Positions 48,064 to 53,903 of a stretch of 53,903 nt of DNA are shown piece by piece. Made by a program: the position numbers and the translations under genes. The stretch lies in contig NZ_CAJVAP010000020.1 of NCBI RefSeq assembly GCF_910593785.1, positions 1 through 53,903 on the forward strand. Reading direction: 5' to 3'. The number at the start of each line of letters is the position of its first letter. The stretch's first letter is position 1. Source of the DNA: Leucobacter soli (lineage in GTDB: Bacteria; Actinomycetota; Actinomycetes; Actinomycetales; Microbacteriaceae). Under the pieces are notes generated by a model. It made no database searches and had not been told where the DNA came from. It was given only the letters and a program-made list of their open reading frames with translations.

Positions 48064-51037
48064 GGACGAATACACGAGGGCCGTCGTCAAGGCGCTCGGT
48101 GGAATGGATGAGTACGGCCCCGAGCCTCTTCTTCCCGATGTCCAGCACGCGCTGAAGCGGTCGGGACGGACCATCGACGAGAGCGGACTCGTGGCGATCC
48201 TGACGGATGATGATCAGAACGCGAAGGAGCGCACCGAGTTCCACCTCGCACTGAGCAGGTGGGATGCCGCGCCCGACGCGGAATGGGCGGGCGGCACAGC
48301 TCCCGCGACGAGGGAACGGCGCGCGCGAGTGCTCGAAGCCCTCGGATTCTCGGAGGCCGCATCGCAGCGGATCGATGAGGTCCTGCCTCCGAAACTCACC
48401 CACGACGTCTTCCTGCAGGATCCGGAGTGGGATCCCTGGTATACGCCGGAACGGCAGCGGGCGCACTCGTTCTACTGGAAGCAGTACGAGAAGATCCTGC
48501 GGAACAAGGTCGGTGGGATCGGTGTCGCCTCTATCGATGCGGCTACGACGAACGTGGTGTCCCGGCTCGCGGACCCGACTGCGGAGGCCCCCTACCAGTC
48601 GAAGGGCCTCGTCGTCGGGCATGTGCAGAGCGGTAAGACCGCGAACTTCACCGGAGTCGTCGCGAAGGCGATCGATGCGGGGTACCGCCTCATCATCGTG
48701 CTGACGGGCACGGTCGAGCTGCTTCGCGCTCAGACGCAGCGGCGACTCGATATGGAGCTCATCGGCAAGGAGAACATCCTGGGGGGCCGGGACGAGAACG
48801 ATTACAGCGCGATCGCCGATATCGATTACGCAGGCGACTCTGATGCCGATTGGGCAGCGGGCAGGTTCGTCTCGCACGGCATCGATTTCGGCATGGAGCG
48901 AGGCATTCCGGCGATCCGCAGGCTCACCGGAAAAGGGTTCGACTACAAGAGCCTGCGCGCGGGCCTCAGCGCTCTCGATTTCCGGAGCGGGAACGAGCTG
49001 AGGAACCCTCGACGTCCCGTCTGGGACGCGGACAATCTCTTCGGCACCGACGTGCGCATCGCCGTCGTGAAGAAGAACAAGCACGTGCTCACGAAGCTCG
49101 TGCAGGATCTCCGGAACGCTCAGGCTCGGCTCGACGAGATCCCGGCGCTCATCATCGATGACGAGGCGGATCAGGCCTCCGTCAACACGATTCGTCCGTC
49201 CAGGACGCCGACCGCTGAAGACAGGAACCGCACGGCGATCAATGCGCTCATCGCCGAGCTGCTCGGTGAGCTCAAGCGCGGTCAGTACATCGGGTACACG
49301 GCGACACCGTTCGCGAACGTGTTCGTATCTCCCGACGACTCCGAGGACATCTTTCCGAAGGACTTCATCCTCAGTCTTACTCCGCCGGAGGCGTACATGG
49401 GCGGGAGCAAGTTCCATGATCTCGAGCCGCTCGATGAGGAGTTCAAACGGGATCCTCGCTACTCCAATGAGGCGGCGTATGTACGGAATCTGCTCGCGGA
49501 GACCGACTTCGAGGAGGAAGTCGAGATCCGAGAGGCTCTCGCGGCCTTCGTGCTGACCGGGGCGATCAAGCTCTGGCGTCAGGCTGCAGGGCACGAGGTG
49601 AACGCGACGCACCACACCATGCTCGTACACGAATCGGTGAAGCAGGCGGAGCACAGGGAGCTGGCAGACAGGATCATCCGGATCTGGCACAGTACGGGCT
49701 TCTCCTCGCCGCAGGGACTCGCTGTGATGCGGGATCTCTTCGAAGCCGATTTCCGCGAAGTGTCCGAAGCTCGAGACTGGGATGCTCCGCTGCCCGACCG
49801 CTTCGAGGAACTGGCCCCGTTCGTCGGCGATGCATTGAACCTCATCACGATCGCGCGGAATCCCGTCGTCATCGTGAACGGGGACAAGGACAACGAGTAC
49901 GAGCAGGTCGACTTCGACTCGCAGCGGGTCTGGCGGATTCTCGTCGGCGGTACGAAGCTCAGCCGGGGCTTCACCGTCGAAGGGCTCACCGTCACCTACT
50001 ATCGGAGACGTGCACTGCAGGCCGACAGCCTGATGCAAATGGGACGCTGGTTCGGCTATCGCAAGGGCTACGAGGACCTCGTACGGCTCTACATCGCGCG
50101 GAATGCGTCCGCCGGTCGCGGCCCGAAGCGCTTCGATCTGTACGAAGCGTTCCAGGCCATCATCGAGGACGAAGAGGACTTCCGTGCCCAGCTCGAGGAG
50201 TTCGACGGGCTCGATGATAACGGCGATCCGCGGGTGCGCCCCATCGACGTGCCACCGATGGTGTTCCAGCAGTTGCCGTGGTTGAAGCCGACGAGCCCCA
50301 ACAAGATGTACAACGCGGAGCTGAAGCTCATGGGCGAAGGAGGAAGTCTGAAGGACTTCCCGCGTCAGCTCGAGCGAGGCGACGGAAGATGGAATCGCAC
50401 CCACTTCGGAGCAGTCGCGGACTGGCTCGGCCGACTCGGTCCACTGCAGAAATTCGAGTATGCGGACTCGTCGGGTCGACGAACGCGTGAATTCGATGCC
50501 CGGATAGCCATTGTCAGCGCTGAGGAGATGGCCGAACGTCTTTCGCGATTCGCATGGGTTCAAGGGTTCGACTTGGGGCCAACGGTCGAGTTGATGAATC
50601 AACTCATCGGCGAGAAGAAGTTGAAGGATTGGGCCGTGCTGGTGCCTTATCTGGGGAAGAACCCGGTGCTTCGCCGGGTCGACGGGGTTGAGATCCCCGT
50701 CCTCGAGCGCAAGCGGCGCGTCGATCGCCCGGGGTTCTCCGGCAGTTCGTTCCGGCAGCGCGGCGCGATCGAACGGATCGCCGGTAATACCGAGGCCTAC
50801 GGCGGAGACGCGGCAGTCGCGCTCAGCGCACCTACAAGAGGAGCGCTCCTCCTCACCTTCGCAGCGGACCCCGCCGGCGATGCCGACCGCGACCCCGCAC
50901 TGCTTTCGAATCCAGCGGCACCCGAAGACATCGCGACATTGTTCTCTCTCGCGTTTCCGAAGGCCGCTGTACCGAGGGGACGCATCGGGTTCACCGTCAG
51001 AAAACGCGGGGCCGGCGCGATCATTGAGAAGTACTGA
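48053..51037 (+). CDS. Z1-domain superfamily 2 helicase
   Basis: 994 residues. Motif I GHVQSGKT at 189-196, motif II IIDDEAD at 367-373, motif III YTATPFANVF from 415, and the Z1 domain with GGTKLSRGFTVEGLTVTYYRRRALQADSLMQMGRWFGYRKGYEDL (a motif V/VI equivalent) around 635-680. Z1 ATPases occur with MORC, DUF4420, Vsr and cytosine methylases in composite R-M loci. ATG 48053 lies inside the end of the DUF4420 gene (11-nt overlap), and its stop is 7 nt before the Vsr gene. It is presumably the translocase that brings the nuclease to unmodified or mismatched DNA. Confidence 0.92.
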   Translation: MIREDEYTRAVVKALGGMDEYGPEPLLPDVQHALKRSGRTIDESGLVAILTDDDQNAKERTEFHLALSRWDAAPDAEWAGGTAPATRERRARVLEALGFSEAASQRIDEVLPPKLTHDVFLQDPEWDPWYTPERQRAHSFYWKQYEKILRNKVGGIGVASIDAATTNVVSRLADPTAEAPYQSKGLVVGHVQSGKTANFTGVVAKAIDAGYRLIIVLTGTVELLRAQTQRRLDMELIGKENILGGRDENDYSAIADIDYAGDSDADWAAGRFVSHGIDFGMERGIPAIRRLTGKGFDYKSLRAGLSALDFRSGNELRNPRRPVWDADNLFGTDVRIAVVKKNKHVLTKLVQDLRNAQARLDEIPALIIDDEADQASVNTIRPSRTPTAEDRNRTAINALIAELLGELKRGQYIGYTATPFANVFVSPDDSEDIFPKDFILSLTPPEAYMGGSKFHDLEPLDEEFKRDPRYSNEAAYVRNLLAETDFEEEVEIREALAAFVLTGAIKLWRQAAGHEVNATHHTMLVHESVKQAEHRELADRIIRIWHSTGFSSPQGLAVMRDLFEADFREVSEARDWDAPLPDRFEELAPFVGDALNLITIARNPVVIVNGDKDNEYEQVDFDSQRVWRILVGGTKLSRGFTVEGLTVTYYRRRALQADSLMQMGRWFGYRKGYEDLVRLYIARNASAGRGPKRFDLYEAFQAIIEDEEDFRAQLEEFDGLDDNGDPRVRPIDVPPMVFQQLPWLKPTSPNKMYNAELKLMGEGGSLKDFPRQLERGDGRWNRTHFGAVADWLGRLGPLQKFEYADSSGRRTREFDARIAIVSAEEMAERLSRFAWVQGFDLGPTVELMNQLIGEKKLKDWAVLVPYLGKNPVLRRVDGVEIPVLERKRRVDRPGFSGSSFRQRGAIERIAGNTEAYGGDAAVALSAPTRGALLLTFAADPAGDADRDPALLSNPAAPEDIATLFSLAFPKAAVPRGRIGFTVRKRGAGAIIEKY

Positions 51038-51044
51038 TTGGCCG

Positions 51045-51473
51045 ATGAACGATTCGGTCGAGCGCGAGGTGTCCGCCGGCACCTCGCGCTCGATGCGCTC
51101 CAACAAGCGACGGGACACGCGGCCGGAGCTCGTGCTTCGCTCGGAGCTGCATCGCCGTGGTCGGCGTTTTCGAGTCGACTACGCGCCGCTGCCGGAGCGA
51201 AAACGCCGGCGCGCGGACATCGTGTTCACGCGCAGACGGGTCGCGGTCTTCGTCGACGGATGCTTCTGGCATGGATGTCCCGAGCACGCGACGTACCCGA
51301 AGTCGAACGCCGACTACTGGCTACCGAAGCTCGCCCGCAATATCGAGCGAGATCGGGAGACCGACGCCGAGCTCGAGGAACGAGGGTGGGCAGTCGTCAG
51401 AGTCTGGGAGCACATGAACCCGGGCGAAGCGGCGGACCTGATCGAGCGAGCGCTGGAAACGCGTTTGCAGTGA
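51045..51473 (+). CDS. vsr: Vsr-type endonuclease
   Basis: 142 residues, normal Vsr length. NKRRDTRPELVLRSELHRRGRRFR is the standard N-terminal block, D58 in RRADIVFTRRRVAVFVDGCFWHGCPEH is the catalytic Asp, and the FWHGCPEH element provides the zinc-binding Cys/His; EERGWAVVRVWEHM ends the domain. E. coli Vsr nicks T:G mismatches from deaminated 5-methylcytosine. In MORC-Z1 loci it may instead serve restriction. Last gene of the operon; convergent with the second MORC gene, 12 bp apart. Confidence 0.94.
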   Translation: MNDSVEREVSAGTSRSMRSNKRRDTRPELVLRSELHRRGRRFRVDYAPLPERKRRRADIVFTRRRVAVFVDGCFWHGCPEHATYPKSNADYWLPKLARNIERDRETDAELEERGWAVVRVWEHMNPGEAADLIERALETRLQ

Positions 51474-51485
51474 GTCGTGCAGAGG

Positions 51486-53780
51486 CTAGGCGCCTTGGGG
51501 AACGACGGCGTTGGCGTCTGAGCCGACCGCTCGACGCCTGACGTTCTTCCTGACGCGCTTGTCGACGGCCACCGGACGCTTCGGGCTGTCGAGGAGAAGC
51601 CACGCAATAGCCAGTGGAGTGCGGCCGTTATCGCGCGCGATGCCGACGACGGAGTCGCTGCCACTGGATCTGTAGGCTGCGATTATCCGATCCCGTTCGT
51701 CCGGAGTGTACGGCAGTCCGTGGAATGGGGCGAGCGATGCGTCGTCATCGACGGCTTTCGAACCGAAGACCGCAAGGGCGAGACTTCTCGCGACCGAGGA
51801 CTTGTCGCGTCCGAGCTCGGCGGCGATCTCGCCGATACCCGCTCCGTCGCAGTAGGCCTCGAAGGCGGCAAGGTCGTCGGCATCGAGCGGGTCAGAGGGA
51901 CCGAGTCGTCGTTCTGGTCTGGCCGCGGGCCCGGTTCCTACTGCGACTGTCGAGTTCTCCTGTTGCGTGAAGACGGATGGTTCAGTCGCAGCGCCGGGAA
52001 CTTCATCGGCGGTCGGTAGGACCGGCACGATTGCGGATTCGGCGCCTTCCGGATCGTCTTCGTTCACCAGGAGAGTGATCTCGAATGCGTTGCCATCATG
52101 GCCAGCGGGAGTTGCAACAGGGTCGTCGCGCATATCTGCAGAATCCTGAGATTCTTGGCCCCAGTGGGGGGTCGCAACGCTGACAACCGAGGAGGTCAGC
52201 GCAGCGCGGAGTTTCGTGAGCGCATCGGTTGGAAAGCCCCGGAAGGTCGACGCCCGACCTCCTACCGCCGGGTACAGCGCAGTGAGAAGCAGATCATCGA
52301 TCTGCTCGAGGTGGTCGCGGGTGGTCGAGCGGAGATGGGACGATCGGGTGAAATTCGACTCGACGAGAAGATACAGGAGTATGGAGATCGCGCTCGCCTG
52401 TGCTGAGTCTTCGCCCCCGAGAAGGTCGACGTGGGTCGAGTTCATCACCAGCATGCGACGGTCGAGATCGACACGGAATACCTCGTCCTCCGAGATTTTT
52501 TCCCAGACGATCGACGCCGGATCATGGCCGGTGCGCCAGCCGAACGATTCGCCGATCTGCTGCAGGAGTCGAGCGGGCAATCCTTCCGCGATCTCGGTCA
52601 GCGGCTTGTCCGTCGTTCGCTTCGTCGACTCCTTCCAGGCCGACCGGGCGTGATCGAGGTAGTCCTCGAATGCGATGTTCGACACTGGATCGACGGATGC
52701 CTGCAGCGCGTTCGCATATGCCGGATTGAACTCGACACCGTTCTTCTCCGGGTTCGGCTTCACGAAGGGGAGCAGTTCATCGGTGAGCTCGATCGACATT
52801 CGGGCGAGTCGGAGTTCGCTCTTGGCGACGGCTAGACCCATCCAGTCGGGCTCCACTGTGAGGAGACGGTCGTTTCGATAGACGTAGATTCCCTGCCAGT
52901 CCTCCCGCTTCCCGGGGAGACCTCGGTCGATGCCCTTCGGAGGCAGTACATGGCAGACCGCGGAGATTTCGGATTCATCGGGGAGCCTGCCGCTGAGGAT
53001 TCGCGGATAGCCGGTGCGGCCGCTCAGCTGGTAGCCGAACGGATTCACGGGTTCTACTCTGCGTGGGATCCCTGCGAACAGCCCGGCGGCGTCGAAGACA
53101 TCGATCTCGATCCGCAGGTCGCCGGCTTCGAGCATGCGGTGGAAGGCGAGGCCCAGAAACGCCCGAGTCGTTTCGAGTCGATGGTCCAGCCACTCCTGAC
53201 GTGTTTCCAGTGCGGCTGCATCGGAGGTCGCGCGCAGTTCAGTCCATTCGATAATGGTTCCGGATTCCGAAGGATCCGATTCATATCCGTAGGCATAGCC
53301 GAACTCGGCGCGTCTTCGCTCGAGCACACGAATGCCGAGCGTGCCATCGGGTGAGTCGCTCGGATCCAGCGTAGCCGCGGCAACGCTCAGGCCGGCGTCG
53401 TCGTTGATCGCCGTATACACAGTCAAGCGATTCGCATGACGCATCGAGGCGGCCTTCAAACCGATGCCGAAATGCCCGAGATCGGTGCTGCTGTAGTCGC
53501 GGCGACCGCCGAGACGGAGGGCGTCTGTCAACGACTCCTGCGACATGCCTGTGCCGTCATCACGGATCTGCACGGCGATGAGTCGTGCATCCTCGAGGAT
53601 GAAGCGGACCCCCACGCGCGAAGCCCGTGCGTCGATGCTGTTGTCGATGATGTCGGCCAGTGCGCTCTCGAAACTGTGCCCGCCGCCGAGCGCATGGAGC
53701 ACATCTGCGGATGCGGGGAGGGAGACCCAGCTCTCGGCACTGGCATCGGCGCGTCGCGCGCGGCGGGAAGTGAGCGGCAT
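51486..53780 (-). CDS. MORC/MutL-like GHKL ATPase, copy 2, with C-terminal HTH tail
   Basis: 764 residues, collinear with copy 1 over about 500: ADIIDNSIDA (N47, Asp43 as general base), DDGTGM at 74-79, LGHFGIGLKAAS near 101-112, IYVYRNDRLLTVEPDWMG, FVKPNPEKNGVEFNP. It adds about 210 residues: an acidic linker (560-635), a sigma-like HTH (GIGEIAAELGRDKSSVARSLALAVFG, about 665-690) and a second helix pair (DERDRIIAAYRSSGSDSVVGIARDNGRTPLAIAWLLLDSPKRP), ending in a basic tail. The start at 53780 has TAGAAT 6 nt upstream (53787-53792, reverse strand). Encoded opposite the operon; it could recognise DNA or regulate the locus. Confidence 0.87.
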   Translation of the reverse strand: MPLTSRRARRADASAESWVSLPASADVLHALGGGHSFESALADIIDNSIDARASRVGVRFILEDARLIAVQIRDDGTGMSQESLTDALRLGGRRDYSSTDLGHFGIGLKAASMRHANRLTVYTAINDDAGLSVAAATLDPSDSPDGTLGIRVLERRRAEFGYAYGYESDPSESGTIIEWTELRATSDAAALETRQEWLDHRLETTRAFLGLAFHRMLEAGDLRIEIDVFDAAGLFAGIPRRVEPVNPFGYQLSGRTGYPRILSGRLPDESEISAVCHVLPPKGIDRGLPGKREDWQGIYVYRNDRLLTVEPDWMGLAVAKSELRLARMSIELTDELLPFVKPNPEKNGVEFNPAYANALQASVDPVSNIAFEDYLDHARSAWKESTKRTTDKPLTEIAEGLPARLLQQIGESFGWRTGHDPASIVWEKISEDEVFRVDLDRRMLVMNSTHVDLLGGEDSAQASAISILLYLLVESNFTRSSHLRSTTRDHLEQIDDLLLTALYPAVGGRASTFRGFPTDALTKLRAALTSSVVSVATPHWGQESQDSADMRDDPVATPAGHDGNAFEITLLVNEDDPEGAESAIVPVLPTADEVPGAATEPSVFTQQENSTVAVGTGPAARPERRLGPSDPLDADDLAAFEAYCDGAGIGEIAAELGRDKSSVARSLALAVFGSKAVDDDASLAPFHGLPYTPDERDRIIAAYRSSGSDSVVGIARDNGRTPLAIAWLLLDSPKRPVAVDKRVRKNVRRRAVGSDANAVVPQGA

Positions 53781-53786
53781 AGTGAG

Positions 53787-53792
53787 ATTCTA
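53787..53792 (-). promoter_or_regulatory. -10 box of the second MORC gene
   Basis: TAGAAT on the reverse strand, 6 nt from the ATG at 53780. The remaining 111 bp to the window end hold nothing else I can support. Confidence 0.5.
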
Positions 53793-53903
53793 CGAAGAGC
53801 CGCCGACGTTGATACTGATAAGTACCTCGTTCGGGTCTGACTCAGCCACTGACTGGCTTCGTGCCTTTGCAATGATCCGTCGACTCGGGCGAGGTATTAC
53901 AGG

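Noticed and set aside
48017..51118. 1033-residue minus-strand open frame
   Set aside because: Antisense to the Z1 helicase, which has clear helicase motifs and overlapping operon neighbours.
37986..53780. DISARM, BREX, Zorya or Druantia system
   Set aside because: No drmA/B-type DUF1998 helicase, PLD protein, PglZ, BrxL, Lon-like, ZorAB or DruE partner is visible; Z1, DUF499 and MORC point elsewhere.

Overview
The window is high-GC DNA packed with overlapping (ATGA/GTGA/TGATG) genes and many start codons sitting 6-8 nt after a TAnnnT box. This is typical of Actinobacteria, and the protein set (DUF3516 helicase, DUF3817 protein, Pr6Pr-type membrane protein, NarL-type two-component pair) fits a Microbacteriaceae genome, perhaps Leucobacter-like. 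The genus is inference; no 16S or marker gene is present.

Layout. 1-4.6 kb: housekeeping region with a DUF3516 helicase, a GntR regulator divergent from a Ppx/GppA phosphatase, and tRNA-Gln(CUG). 4.7-9.2 kb: a minus-strand operon of an MMPL exporter, histidine kinase, response regulator and DUF3817 membrane protein, bracketed by a short direct repeat. 9.5-10.8 kb: a Fic protein with a palindromic operator. 10.8-20.5 kb: a sulphur-flavoured region with an NtaA/DmoA-type flavin monooxygenase broken by one nonsense codon, MsrB, a 2-phosphosulfolactate phosphatase-like protein, and a tightly coupled minus-strand operon (sulfonate-type ABC transporter, acetyl-CoA synthetase, O-acetylhomoserine sulfhydrylase, CoA-binding protein). 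20.7-24.2 kb: an ABC exporter pair whose first half lacks its membrane domain, then a DUF1801 protein. 24.1-31.7 kb: a regulon-like block with a serine hydrolase, two tandem paralogous LuxR-HTH regulators, a TetR regulator, an EamA transporter, a Pr6Pr membrane protein and a DHFR-family reductase. The hydrolase and EamA promoters share the same operator architecture.

32.1-53.8 kb is a defence island running off the right end. It holds (i) a MazG-like pyrophosphohydrolase coupled to a GIY-YIG/DUF2075 helicase; (ii) a winged-helix protein translationally coupled to a 1111-residue reverse transcriptase-nitrilase fusion resembling DRT type 1 (UG1/UG5); (iii) a composite modification/restriction cluster: a divergent C5-cytosine methylase, then DUF1156 methylase, HEPN-DUF499 ATPase, MORC-like GHKL ATPase, PD-(D/E)XK (DUF4420) protein, Z1 helicase and Vsr-type nuclease in one operon, and a second, larger MORC-like ATPase facing it. 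I see no integrase, transposase, CRISPR array or rRNA.

The most interesting parts are the wHTH/RT-nitrilase unit, the DUF1156-HEPN/DUF499 pair fused in one operon to a MORC-Z1-DUF4420-Vsr module with two MORC paralogues, and the shared TetR-type operators. All family names come from reading motifs, not from database searches.
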